Origin: Palsa-744 sp963734815
GTDB lineage: Bacteria; Actinomycetota; Thermoleophilia; Solirubrobacterales; Solirubrobacteraceae
Reading direction: 5' to 3'
DNA length: 64,000 nt
Assembly: GCA_963734815.1 (NCBI GenBank)
Contig: CAVTIH010000002.1
Span: forward strand, 62,001 to 126,000
The notes under the pieces were generated by a model, which was not told the origin of the DNA, ran no database searches, and saw only the letters and a list, made by a program, of their open reading frames with translations. Position numbers and translations under genes: made by a program. This document shows, piece by piece, positions 25,296 through 34,045 of this stretch (the first letter of the stretch is position 1; each line of letters opens with the position of its first letter).

Positions 25296-25472
25296 GGACA
25301 TAGCCGCAAATCAGCGGGTCTCATAGTGGGCACCCAGCCAGGCCATTCCGATGATTGGGCGCGTGGCAACGCCATGGCAACATTCGCTCGGTTGCATACA
25401 CGCCCTGCTCGGTAGCGACGGTGAGGCGTGTGGAAGTTCTGCTCGCAGTGGACTGGTCACTAAGATCCCAGC

Positions 25473-26306
25473 GTGACGAGCGTGATCGACGCTGATGCTT
25501 TCAACGCCTTCGAGGCAGCGGGATGGGAGCGCAAGGCGGCGGGCTACGACAAGCTCTTCGGCCAGATCACGGCCCGGTCGATCGATCCATTGCTGAAGGC
25601 GGCCAAAGTGGGGCGCGGCGACAGGGTGCTCGACGTGGCTACCGGTCCAGGGTACGTGGCGGCTCGCGCCGCCGCGCGTGGCGGCGAGGCCGTCGGCGCC
25701 GACGTTGCCGAGGCGATGGTGGCCCTCGCCCGCAAGCGCCACCCGGATCTTGAGTTCCACCAGGCGGACGCCGAGGCGCTCCCGTTCGCGGACGGGTCGT
25801 TCGATGCCGTGGTTGCCAACTTCCTCGTCCTGCACCTCGGACGACCGGAGCGAGCGGCCGCCGAGTTCTCCCGCGTCCTGGCGCCCGGGGGAGGGCTCGC
25901 GCTCACCGCGTGGGATCTCCCCGAGCGGGCCCGCTTCCTCGGGGTCTTCCTCGATGCGGTCGCGGCGGCCGGTGCGACCCCGCCTGAGGATGTCCCCCGG
26001 GGTCCCGACTTCTTCCGGTTCTCGCGCGAGGACGAGTTCGCAGGCCTGCTCCGCAGTGCGGGGCTCGAGAACGTCGTGGTGCAGACGCTCACTTTCAGCC
26101 ACCCCGTCGCCTCCGCCGACCAACTTTGGGATGGCCTGCTCGCAGGTACGGTACGCACGTCTGCCCTGATTCTTGGTCAATCCCAGGAGACCCGCAAGCA
26201 GATCCGAGCCGAGTTCGATCGCCTGACGAGCGTGTACCGGGCCGGAAACGGTCTCGAGCTGCCCGTGTCGGTGAAGCTGGCTGCCGGCCGAAAGCTGCTG
26301 GGCTAA
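25473..26306 (+). CDS. SAM-dependent class I methyltransferase
   Basis: A 277-residue methyltransferase of the UbiE/Methyltransf_11 type. Motif I is VLDVATGPGYVAARAA (about 53-68), the adenine-contact region is HQADAEALPFADGSFDAV (about 96-113), and motif III is RVLAPGGGLALTAW. The substrate is not predictable; the family includes quinone, sterol and small-molecule methyltransferases. The start is GTG at 25473. It is flanked by the tRNA-like scar on the left and converges with the hydrolase-cyclase gene on the right. Confidence 0.88.
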   Translation: MTSVIDADAFNAFEAAGWERKAAGYDKLFGQITARSIDPLLKAAKVGRGDRVLDVATGPGYVAARAAARGGEAVGADVAEAMVALARKRHPDLEFHQADAEALPFADGSFDAVVANFLVLHLGRPERAAAEFSRVLAPGGGLALTAWDLPERARFLGVFLDAVAAAGATPPEDVPRGPDFFRFSREDEFAGLLRSAGLENVVVQTLTFSHPVASADQLWDGLLAGTVRTSALILGQSQETRKQIRAEFDRLTSVYRAGNGLELPVSVKLAAGRKLLG

Positions 26307-26352
26307 CCCATTGACGTGGCCCGCGCGGGTTCGCGTGTGCTGCGTGTAGCCT

Positions 26353-27657
26353 CTACGTCTGGACCGCGAACACCCGCCAGTGTCCGGGGATGCCTCTGAG
26401 CTGGTGTTCTCCTCGACCGGCAAGGATCTGATCGGAGCCAACGACAAGGTCGCGGACGGTGCCGCTGACCAGCACCTCTCCCGGCCCGGCAAGGTTGCTG
26501 ATGCGGGCACCGATGTGAACCGCGAGGCCGCCGATGTCGTTATCGGCGAGGAGCTCGCACTCGCCCGTGTGCAGACCAGCTCGAATGTCCAGGTTGAGCT
26601 CGCGGACAGCGTCGCGGATGGCGATGGCGCTGCTGATGGCACGCGTAGGACCATCGAATGTGGCGAGCATCCCGTCACCGAGCGACTTGATGAATCTTCC
26701 CCGGTAGCGCTCGACCTGCTCGCGTCCGAGCGCATCGTGCGCCTCGAGTACCGCGCGCCATCCGCTATCACCCAGTTCGGCAGCGCGCTCGGTCGAACCG
26801 ACTATGTCTGTAAACAGCACCGTCGCGAGGACACGGTCACTGAGAACTGGTCGTCGAACACCAGTCAAGAACTGTTCGATCTCGTGGGCCGCATGACCGC
26901 CCGGCTGGACCTCGACGTATTGCGCGTTGGGGACGTGGGCCGCCGTGTAGCGGGAGTGGCGTTCGTCGACGAACGCATCGCCCCCGCGGTGCAGCACCAA
27001 TGTCGGACACTGCACACTTGGGAGTGCATCACGCACATCCAGGTCGCCGACCATGGCCAACGAGGCGGCGGCGGCATCCGAGGTCATCGACAAACGCCGG
27101 TGGCGCGCGAGCAGACGTCGTCGCTGCTCGTCCTGACCGGCGAACCCGCCCCACGGCTGCTGCGGTGAGCTGCTGGCCCAATGATCAATGACTGCCTGCA
27201 CCATCGCTCCGCGCTCCTCGACGCTTTGCGCCCACTCGTAGCCCGGCCCGCAGATCACGCGCGGTGTCGGGGTGATCAGCACCAATGCGCGAACGAGATC
27301 CGGATGCGACGCCGCAAAGAGTACCGCCAAGGCACAGCCCTCGGCAATCGAGATCAACGCAGGCTGTCCCGAGCCGGCAGCACCCAGTACCGCACGAACG
27401 TCGTCGATCTGCTCCTCCAATGGCGTGGCCCCAGCGATCCCGCCAGACATCCCGGCACCACGTCGATCGAACTGGATCAGCCGCGCGAATGAGGCCAGCC
27501 GTGTGAGAAAGCGGGCCGAGCGCGGCAGCTCCCAGTCGAGTTCGATGTTCGAGAACCAACTCGGCACCACCAACACATCGAGCGGCCCCTCACCGGCCAC
27601 CTGATAGGCGATCTGAAGATCGCCATTGCGCGCATACCGCGTAAGCACCTCCATCAT
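26353..27657 (-). CDS. Alpha/beta-hydrolase fused to class III adenylate/guanylate cyclase
   Basis: A 434-residue fusion common in high-GC Gram-positives. Residues 1-265 are an alpha/beta-hydrolase fold (LIQFDRRGAGMSG, PTLVLHRGGDAFV, QPGGHAAHEI). The nucleophile elbow reads LISIAEGCAL, with Ala where GxSxG has its Ser, so this domain is probably a non-catalytic sensor. Residues 275-434 are the cyclase: LATVLFTDIVGSTERAAE with the first metal Asp, FIKSLGDGMLATFDGP with the second, and AGLHTGECE. The product would be cAMP or cGMP made in response to a ligand bound by the first domain. The gene is monocistronic. Confidence 0.87.
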   Translation of the reverse strand: MMEVLTRYARNGDLQIAYQVAGEGPLDVLVVPSWFSNIELDWELPRSARFLTRLASFARLIQFDRRGAGMSGGIAGATPLEEQIDDVRAVLGAAGSGQPALISIAEGCALAVLFAASHPDLVRALVLITPTPRVICGPGYEWAQSVEERGAMVQAVIDHWASSSPQQPWGGFAGQDEQRRRLLARHRRLSMTSDAAAASLAMVGDLDVRDALPSVQCPTLVLHRGGDAFVDERHSRYTAAHVPNAQYVEVQPGGHAAHEIEQFLTGVRRPVLSDRVLATVLFTDIVGSTERAAELGDSGWRAVLEAHDALGREQVERYRGRFIKSLGDGMLATFDGPTRAISSAIAIRDAVRELNLDIRAGLHTGECELLADNDIGGLAVHIGARISNLAGPGEVLVSGTVRDLVVGSDQILAGRGEHQLRGIPGHWRVFAVQT

Positions 27658-27987
27658 GCACCCATCGTACGTGGCTCGCGTGCCACCGCCTCCAACACCG
27701 CGGCCACGGGGCGCCAGGGGTTAAAGCTGTCCTACCAAGAGCACTCCTCGCGCAGCGCGAGCTGCTCGCCCAGGGCAGTGAGGAGCGTGTCGGCTCGTGC
27801 GGCATCCAATGTTGTGCCGGCAGACATCTCACTTTGGGATGTTAGACATCTCGAAGTCTTTTCAAGCCCTGAGCGAGGCAGCGCTCATGCGCTTGCGGCA
27901 CGAGGAGTTCCAGCTCGACGATCCCCGGCTATGAGCAGGTGCGCCGCACCGCCGAGAAAGCATCCGTAAGCGCACGGGCATCTCCTC
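27658..27987. other. Gap with no recognised gene
   Basis: No protein with recognisable motifs. An ATG-rich stretch around 27830-27960 gives only short frames. It leads into repeat C. Confidence 0.35.
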
Positions 27988-28110
27988 GTGACCCATCTCT
28001 GACCCAAGTCAGTTTGTCCGATGCGTCCCATGTCCGCGATCCCGCACAAAACGGACGATCTGGACGCCGGCGGACGCATCTTGCGCCCGTGAATAAGGTT
28101 GAGGGCCTTG
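27988..28110 (+). repeat. tRNA-end-like repeat C, 5' part
   Basis: This copy matches 25127-25253 with few differences, including the inverted pair around GATGCGTCC and the GCGCCCGTGAATAAGG segment. It breaks off after GGGCCTTGT, where repeats A and B continue into the T arm. A T-arm and acceptor end reappears at 30679-30703 beyond the IS3 element, so the IS3 may have landed in or near this copy. Confidence 0.7.
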
Positions 28111-28645
28111 TGGAGAATTTTCTCCGTGGTGCCCTCTCTGTCAATGTCGTGTGAGACGCTCATGATCAGGCTATTACTGAGTCCTGGGGGCGAGAACGGA
28201 GCACGTGTTGATGTTGGAGATGGAGAACGATGGTGCCGGCGGTCGCGGAGTGGAGCGAGCCGTAGGCGAGCGCAACGGAGGGACCGCCGGGCGGGCCGCG
28301 CCGGTGGGGGTCTCGGACCCCGAGTTGGTCGAGCAGCCCAAGCGGCGGCGGTTCACGGCTGAGTACAAGCTGCGGATTCTGCGCGAGATTGAGGTGTGCT
28401 CGGCGCCGGGTGAGGTCGGTGAGCTGTTGCGCCGCGAGGGTTTGTACTCGTCGCTGCTGAGCGAGTGGCGCAAGCAGCGCGAGGCCGGATCATTGAAGGC
28501 ACTCGATCGCAAGCGGGGTCGCAAGCCGGCTGATCCACGCGACGCGCAGATCGCCGGGCTGCGTCGGCGTGCTGAGCGTGCCGAGGGTGAGCTCTCCAAG
28601 GCGCGGCGGGTGATCGAGGTCCAGGGAAACGTCTCTGCGCTCTTA

Positions 28646-29583
28646 GGGCGTATCTCAGTAGGTGGCTTCGAGGGTCGCGCGGTGGGCCTTCTTGAAAGCG
28701 ATCAGGCCGCTGGCGAGCTGGAGGAGCGCGAGGTGGTTCTCCTCCTTCTTGGACCAGCGGATGAGGATGCCGCGGTTGCGGTTCAGCCAGGAGTGCGTGG
28801 CCTCGACGACCCAGCGCCTTGCACGCCAGCCGGGTGTGCGCGCCTTGAGCTTGATCTCCTCTCCCCGCGCACGGATATGCGGCGTGTAGCCGTGTTTGAC
28901 AGCCAGATCGTGCATCGGTGGGGAGTCATACCCACGATCGAGGCACAGCCCCTGTGGAAACTCTGGCGTCGGCTCGGGACGCTCGATCGGGATGCTGGCG
29001 AGAGTCGGCTCTAGCAGCGGCTGGTCGTTGCGGTTGGCACCGTCGTGCGCCAACCCGATCGGGACCCCCGCTCCCTCGCTGAGAACTGAACGCTTCGCCC
29101 CCCCTTGGCCCGGTCAGTGGGATTCGGGCCGGTCTTTGCGCCACCGAGAGGGGCCTTGGTCATCGCGCCATCGGCTGCCAGCCACGCCCAGTCGATCCCT
29201 ACAACCTCGTCGTACTCCAGCAGTCCCTGACGCCATATCTCGTGGAATACCCCAGCCCGCTCCCACTCCTGAAAACGCCGGTGCGCCGAACTGGAGTGAC
29301 AGACCCCGGTCGCGTTCAGCGCGTTCCACTGCATCCCCGTCCTGAGGACCAGCAAAATCGCGTCCATCGCGTCGCGATCCGCTACCCGCGGATTGTGACA
29401 CCCCAACGGGTGCGCCGGACGCTCCGGCAGCAATGCCTCGACCCGCTCCCACAACCAATCAGGCATACGCCAACCATCATCGAAGTCGATCAAACCCATC
29501 AGGAACCTCCTGGTCGCTTGGATAAGCGGCCGGCCGATCAAGAGATTCGACGCGGGCTACACGACTCCTACCGAGATACGCCC
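28646..29583 (-). mobile_element. IS5-family element, copy 1
   Basis: A 938-bp element with ends GGGCGTATCTCAGTAGG and, read inward from the right, GGGCGTATCTCGGTAGG. The flanks are TTA on the left and TAA on the right. It appears identical to copy 2 at 39780-40717, with the same offset (11,134 bp) at both ends, so one copy is a recent arrival. Confidence 0.93.
28655..29499 (-). CDS. IS5-family (IS427-like) transposase, two frames joined by a G6 shift
   Basis: The first frame starts at ATG 29499, set by AGGAGG seven bases upstream, and includes MPDWLWERVEALLPERP, GIDWAWLAADGAMTKAP (first Asp) and runs to AKGG. The second frame continues with DQPLLEPTL, LCLDRGYDSPPMHDL (second Asp) and VVEATHSWLNRNRGILIRW (Glu and the YREK-like region). 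They meet at a GGGGGG run near 29100, where -1 programmed frameshifting is usual for the IS427 group. The fusion product is about 280 residues and has a complete DDE set. Confidence 0.9.
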
Positions 29584-29630
29584 TAAGGCGAGTTGCTCGA
29601 GCCGAAGGGCGCGACCGGGAGCACCGAGCG

Positions 29631-30638
29631 ATGATCGAGCAGGCCGTGCACGAGCTCACACCGGTGGTCGGGACCCGCCCGGCGTGCCGGGCATTGGGGG
29701 CGGCGCCGGCGACGATCTACCGTCGCCGCCGTCCGCCTGAGCCCCGAGCACCCAGGCCGCGGGCGGTGCCGGCGCGGGCACTCTCCGAGGCCGAGCGCGA
29801 GGCCGTGTTGGGCGAGCTTTACTCCGAGCGGTTCGTCGACGCTTCACCGGCGCAGGTCTGGGCGACGCTGCTGGACGAGGGCCGCTACCTGGCCTCCGAG
29901 CGCACGTTCTACCGGGTCCTGGCCGCCCATCACGGCGGTGTGCGTGAGCGCCGCGATCAGCTCACCCACCCGCCCTACGCGGCACCGGAGCTGCTCGCCG
30001 AGCGCCCGAACGAGGTTTGGAGCTGGGACATCTCGAAGCTCAAGGGGCCGGCGAAGTGGACGTGCTTCTACCTCTACGTGATCCTCGACGTGTTCAGCCG
30101 CTACGCCGTCGGTTGGACCGTCGCGCACCGCGAGTCGGCCGAGCTCGCCAAGGCACTGATCGGCCAGGCCGCAGAGCAGCAGCAGATCCAGCGCGACCAG
30201 CTGACCGTGCATGCCGACCGCGGCCCCGCGATGCGCTCAAAGCCGGTCGCGTTCCTCCTCGCCGATCTCGGTGTGACCAAGACGCACACCCGGCCCTACA
30301 CCTCCAGCGATAACCCCTACTCCGAGGCACAGTTCAAGACGATGAAGTACCGCCCCGAGTTTCCTGGCCGGTTCCAGAACATCGAGCAGGCACGCGCGTT
30401 CTGCCGCACATTCTTCCACTGGTACAACCACCAGCACCCCCACTCCGGGATCGGCCTCATGGCACCCACCGCTATGCATCACGGCCAAGCCCAAGCAATC
30501 CACGCCGAGCGCCAGCGCGTCCTCGATGCCGCCTACGCCGCGAGGCCCCAGCGGTTCGTCCGTCATCCACCGCGACCACCAGCGCTACCAACCGCCGCAT
30601 GGATCAACAAACCCACGACAAAGGAGGCTGCTCACTAA
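29631..30638 (+). CDS. IS3-family transposase orfB (integrase core)
   Basis: A 335-residue rve-type transposase. The HTH_21 region is near the N-terminus (TRPACRALGAAPATIYRRRR), and the catalytic core has NEVWSWDISKLKG (Asp), VHADRGPAMRSK (Asp) and DNPYSEAQFKTMKY (Glu). The family normally needs a frameshift fusion with OrfA. Here OrfA is interrupted, so transposition is probably lost. The start overlaps the orfA stop. Confidence 0.92.
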   Translation: MIEQAVHELTPVVGTRPACRALGAAPATIYRRRRPPEPRAPRPRAVPARALSEAEREAVLGELYSERFVDASPAQVWATLLDEGRYLASERTFYRVLAAHHGGVRERRDQLTHPPYAAPELLAERPNEVWSWDISKLKGPAKWTCFYLYVILDVFSRYAVGWTVAHRESAELAKALIGQAAEQQQIQRDQLTVHADRGPAMRSKPVAFLLADLGVTKTHTRPYTSSDNPYSEAQFKTMKYRPEFPGRFQNIEQARAFCRTFFHWYNHQHPHSGIGLMAPTAMHHGQAQAIHAERQRVLDAAYAARPQRFVRHPPRPPALPTAAWINKPTTKEAAH

Positions 30639-30678
30639 ATTCCACCACCAAGTGTCTCACCTGACTTGACAGGCTCCG

Positions 30679-30703
30679 GTGGTTCGAGTCCGCTCGGGCA
30701 CAT
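30679..30703 (+). repeat. T-arm/acceptor fragment beyond IS3
   Basis: GTGGTTCGAGTCCGCTCGGG then CACAT resembles the 3' ends of repeats A and B with two substitutions. It begins eight bases after the IS3 right end and may be the displaced 3' part of repeat C. Confidence 0.5.
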
Positions 30704-30821
30704 TTTCGGAGGGTTGAGCGTCGCTAATCGAACCTAAAGGGCGCGCGGTCGCGGCCCTCGAAGCGAACCCAGGTGATGTCGGCCTCGGCGTCGTAGTGCC
30801 CGTCGATCCTACGCACTGCCC

Positions 30822-31097
30822 CTACGCCGCCATAGCCTCCAACAGCGCACTTGCCGCGACTTGGGCCGGCGGCCAGGTGAGCTGCAGCTCACCGCCGCAC
30901 TCGACGGCCCGCCGAACACCCATCAGCTCCAGTCCCACCACAGCCCCATGCCCGTCGTATTCGACTGTGTGCCCCTCGGGCGTCTCGAACGCCTTGGCAG
31001 GCGGTTCCTTGGGCTTCCCGACGTGCAGGAACAGCACGTCGCCACGCTCGTCGTAGTCCTGATAATCGAAGTCTATGCCGGCGATCGTGATCGTCAT
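30822..31097 (-). CDS. DUF2283-family protein
   Basis: A 91-residue protein from ATG 31097. The core DFDYQDYDERGDVLFLHVG and TVEYDGHGAVVGLELMGVRR is the DUF2283 pattern, a small beta fold with an acidic strand and the YDxxGxVVGIE-like motif. DUF2283 genes often sit beside DUF4258-like or other small toxin-like genes and are suspected antitoxin-like partners. The start overlaps the stop of the upstream small gene (ATGA), so the two are translated together. Confidence 0.75.
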   Translation of the reverse strand: MTITIAGIDFDYQDYDERGDVLFLHVGKPKEPPAKAFETPEGHTVEYDGHGAVVGLELMGVRRAVECGGELQLTWPPAQVAASALLEAMAA

Positions 31098-31348
31098 GAC
31101 GGTATCCGCGGATCGTTGTCCTGCGTAACGGCGGTCACCACCCACGCAGGATCTTGGCCATAGTCTACGACGACCCGCAACCAGCGACCGGGCTCGACGT
31201 GCTGGCGATAGAACCGCTCGCGGTTCGGGATGGGGTCCAAGGCTCGGTGGTCGGGGCGAGCGATGGTGCCCATGAGGACGTCAATGTGGTCGAGCAGCCA
31301 GGGACGCCGCTCTCCCAGGTGCAGCCTGGAACCTATGTCGAATACCAC
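31094..31348 (-). CDS. Small protein, DUF4258-like partner of DUF2283
   Basis: An 84-residue protein with RERFYRQHVEPGRWLRVVVD and the final VVTAVTQDNDP, which matches the strand pattern of short DUF4258-like or RelE-like proteins (paired strands ending in a TA(F/V) motif). The open frame continues upstream without an obvious start, so the N-terminus may be longer. Coupling with the DUF2283 gene suggests a toxin-antitoxin-like pair, but activity is unknown. Confidence 0.55.
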   Translation of the reverse strand: MVFDIGSRLHLGERRPWLLDHIDVLMGTIARPDHRALDPIPNRERFYRQHVEPGRWLRVVVDYGQDPAWVVTAVTQDNDPRIPS

Positions 31349-31460
31349 CGCCCGCCCGTCGCTTGTCCGGGTGTGACCTCCACGTGGTTGTCGACGCCGA
31401 CGGCTCTCGAGCCAGCCAACCTATTGCTGCTGAGGCATCGCGGCGCCATAGAGTCAAGGA

Positions 31461-32558
31461 ATGCCGAAAGATCACACTCCTCCCCAACCCGCCGCCGGAG
31501 CGCTGGGGGACGAGCAGCAGAAGCAGTCAAGCGTCACGCATACGGGAATCTATTTCAGCCACCCGGCCTGCCTCGAACACGATCCGCGGGTCCACATGCC
31601 TGAGCACCCGGACACGCCGGAGCGGTTGCTGGCGATCGAGCGGACCTTGGCAGCGAACGACTGGCTCGGCTGGAAGCGCCGCGCTGCGCCGCCCGCATCG
31701 GAGTATCAGCTCGAGCTGATCCACAGCGCCCGGCACGTCGAGACGATCAAGGCAATGGCCCTGGCTGGAGGGAGCGCGGCAGACCCGGACACGTTCGTCG
31801 GTGAGCCCTCCTACCGTGCCGCGCTACACGCGGCCGGTGGCGCCTGCGAGATGACCCGTGCGCTGATGGCTCGTGAGGCGAGCGTCGGGTTCTGTGGCGT
31901 GCGGCCTTCGGGTCACCATGCCGAACCGGATCGCGCGATGGGCTTTTGCCTGTTCAACAACGTGGCAGTCGCTGCGGTGCTCGCAATCCAGGAGCTCGGC
32001 GCGCAGCGCGTGTTCGTCCTCGACTGGGATGTGCACCACGGCAACGGCACTGCCGAGGCGTTCCGCCGCCGCTCTGATGTCCTGTTCACAAGTATCCACC
32101 AGTCGCCGCTGTATCCCGGCACGGGTGCGCTGGCTGACGCTGGCTCAGGGCCGGGAGAGGGCTTTACGATCAACCTCCCTGTGCCGGCTGGCTCGGAGGA
32201 GGATCTGTGGGTTTCGCTGCTCGAGCACGTCGTGATTCCTGCCGCCCAGGCGTTCGAGCCCGATCTTGTGCTGATTTCTGCTGGCTTTGATGCCCACCGC
32301 GATGACCCACTCGCGAGCTGTCGTTTGGTGGCGAGCTCCTTTGCGGAAATGGCCCGTCATGTACGTGAGCTTGCGTCCGGGCTCAATGTGCCGCTCGGAG
32401 CGGTCCTGGAGGGCGGCTATGAGCCAATCGCCCTAGCGCAGTCGGTGCTGGAGACACTCGTTGCGCTTGGCGGGGACGAACCGGCACAATCGGCTGCACC
32501 GGAGACATTCTTGACCGCGCGAGCTGCTTCTCATGTCGGGCACTACTGGCCCCTTTGA
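31461..32558 (+). CDS. Histone-deacetylase-family zinc deacylase
   Basis: A 365-residue protein of the HDAC/acetoin-utilisation/polyamine-deacetylase superfamily. The active-site loops are present: RPSGHHAEPDRAMGFCLFNN (tandem His), VFVLDWDVHHGNGT (metal Asp and His), ISAGFDAHRDDPL (metal Asp) and LEGGYEP (catalytic Tyr). Bacterial members remove acetyl or acyl groups from lysine, polyamines or other amines. It appears monocistronic. The first 25 residues are a low-complexity extension before the conserved region. Confidence 0.9.
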   Translation: MPKDHTPPQPAAGALGDEQQKQSSVTHTGIYFSHPACLEHDPRVHMPEHPDTPERLLAIERTLAANDWLGWKRRAAPPASEYQLELIHSARHVETIKAMALAGGSAADPDTFVGEPSYRAALHAAGGACEMTRALMAREASVGFCGVRPSGHHAEPDRAMGFCLFNNVAVAAVLAIQELGAQRVFVLDWDVHHGNGTAEAFRRRSDVLFTSIHQSPLYPGTGALADAGSGPGEGFTINLPVPAGSEEDLWVSLLEHVVIPAAQAFEPDLVLISAGFDAHRDDPLASCRLVASSFAEMARHVRELASGLNVPLGAVLEGGYEPIALAQSVLETLVALGGDEPAQSAAPETFLTARAASHVGHYWPL

Positions 32559-32641
32559 GCCCGACGGGTGGGTTTTCCGCGTTGAGCTGACGGGCAACCT
32601 CGGGTGCGCGATCGCCCTATGTCTGCGACTGGAGGGGCATC

Positions 32642-32932
32642 GTGGCAGTCCAGACACTCCCCGACGTGAGCCCAACTGTGTCCGTCTGTGCCTCCCTGGC
32701 ACTCGCCGGCGCCGGAATGGGACTCGCGACGGCGAGCGCGACCTCAGCAGCGCTCTCCGAGGAGCAGGGCGGGATCGGCTCGGCGCCACTGCAGGCGCTC
32801 AACAAGACCGGAGGTCCGCTGGGCATCGCGATCCTGGGAAGCGTGCTCAGCTCCGCCTACCTCGCGCACCTGGACCTCTCCGGGCTTCCACCCGCGGTCG
32901 CGGCAGTAGCCCGCGAGAGCAACTTCGGGCGC
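32642..32932 (+). pseudogene. MFS (DHA2) drug transporter fragment
   Basis: About 95 codons match the last spans of a DHA2-type multidrug exporter: LALAGAGMGLATASATSAAL, then GGIGSAPLQALNKTGGPLGI and AILGSVLSSAYLAHLDLSGL. The other eleven-odd spans are missing on the 5' side, and the 3' side runs into unrelated sequence near 32930. It is a degraded remnant. Confidence 0.7.
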
Positions 32933-33184
32933 GGCCACCGTCGCGCAATCAATGCCAAGAATCCAACGAGGTGCAGCGCCGCTACGCGATCATCAGCAAC
33001 AGCGTTCACTTCTGCCCCCGGTCCAATGAGGCGCAGAATCCGCGCAGACCGCTTGCCGCGCGAAGCCGCCAGCACCAGCCTTCAAGCTCCTGTCTCCTTC
33101 CCTTTGCACCCGCGGTGGAAGATAGGACGCGCAGCCGAGATCGTCGGGCGATCGCTGCAGAGCATCGCCCACGACGAGCGCTGC

Positions 33185-33844
33185 TCAGTGAGGCTGGGGC
33201 ACGATGCGGATGTACGGCTTGGGCGTCTTCCAGCCGTCGGGGTAGGTCGCTTTGGCCTCCTCGTCGGACACGGATCCCGCGATGATCACATCCTCCCCTG
33301 GCTGCCAGTTGACCGGCGTCGCCACCTTGTGGGTGGCGGTCAGCTGCAGCGAGTCGATCACCCGCAGCACCTCGTCGAAGTTCCGGCCCGTGGTCATCGG
33401 GTAGATCAGGATCAACTTGACCTTCTTGTCGGGGCCGATCACGAACACGTTGCGCACCGTTTGATTGTCGGCGGGCGTGCGTGCGAGTGAGTCGCCGGAG
33501 GTGCTCGCGGGGAGCATGCCGTAGAGCTTGGAGACGTTGAAGTCGGAGTCGCTGATGATCGGGTAGTTGGGAGCCGCACCCTGGGTCTCCTCGATGTCGC
33601 GGGCCCACTCCTCGTGTCTGTCGAGCGGGTCGACCGAGAGGCCGATGATCTTCACGCCGCGGCGGTCGAAATCGGGCTTGGCGTTCGCCATGTAGCCGAG
33701 CTCCGTGGTGCACACCGGCGTGAAGTCCTTCGGGTGGGAGAACAACACGGCCCACGAGTCGCCGATCCAGTCATGGAATTTGATCCTGCCCTCGGTGGTG
33801 TCAGCCTCGAAATCGGGGGCTGTATCGCCTAGCTGCAATGCCAT
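33185..33844 (-). CDS. 1-Cys peroxiredoxin (Prx6 type)
   Basis: A 219-residue thiol peroxidase. The peroxidatic Cys is in HPKDFTPVCTTELGYM (about residue 45), with the conserved Arg in the later FVIGPDKKVKLIL/PMTTGRNFDEVLR region; the C-terminal domain with WQPGEDVIIAGSVSDEEA is typical of Prx6. It reduces H2O2, organic hydroperoxides or peroxynitrite in the cytoplasm. I chose ATG 33844 because AAAGGAAG sits just upstream; another ATG is five codons earlier. Monocistronic. Confidence 0.93.
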   Translation of the reverse strand: MALQLGDTAPDFEADTTEGRIKFHDWIGDSWAVLFSHPKDFTPVCTTELGYMANAKPDFDRRGVKIIGLSVDPLDRHEEWARDIEETQGAAPNYPIISDSDFNVSKLYGMLPASTSGDSLARTPADNQTVRNVFVIGPDKKVKLILIYPMTTGRNFDEVLRVIDSLQLTATHKVATPVNWQPGEDVIIAGSVSDEEAKATYPDGWKTPKPYIRIVPQPH

Positions 33845-34045
33845 TGTGCTTCCTTTCATCCATGCTGGTTGTCAATTCGTGCGTCGCCGCTGTGCGTCTC
33901 AGCCAAGTCCGTAGGGGCGCCGGGTCGGTCGCAACTCTACGAACGCTCTGCCAGAGTAGCCTGGCCGCGGGCGTCGTCGGGCCTCGAAATCCATCGAAGG
34001 CGGCTTGCGCGGGACCCGTCTGGTCGGGGTCTCGAGTGCTCTACC

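Larger units (their letters stand above)
28205..29634 (+). pseudogene. IS3 orfA, split by IS5
   Basis: OrfA starts at GTG 28205; PKRRRFTAEYKLRILREIE begins the helix-turn-helix that recognises the element ends, followed by LLRREGLYSSLLSEWRKQRE and a leucine-zipper region (LRRRAERAEGELSKARRVIE). The frame enters the IS5 element at 28646. After it, GELLEPKGATGSTER continues to a stop at 29632-29634 that overlaps the orfB start (ATGA). Before the insertion the sequence probably read ...SALLGELLEP.... Confidence 0.85.
28139..30671 (+). mobile_element. IS3-family element interrupted by an IS5 element
   Basis: Left end begins TGTCAATGTCGTGTGAGAC; the right end read inward begins TGTCAAGTCAGGTGAGAC. 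Two overlapping transposase frames (orfA, orfB) lie inside, orfA being split by the IS5 copy at 28646-29583. Flanking target duplications are not evident. Confidence 0.82.

Noticed and set aside
25311..26771. Long minus-strand frame opposite the methyltransferase
   Set aside because: It is the high-GC shadow of a well-supported methyltransferase with intact SAM motifs on the plus strand.
32533..33490. Long frames downstream of the HDAC-like gene as a full transporter
   Set aside because: Only about 95 codons resemble a DHA2 transporter end; the rest is antisense to the peroxiredoxin gene.
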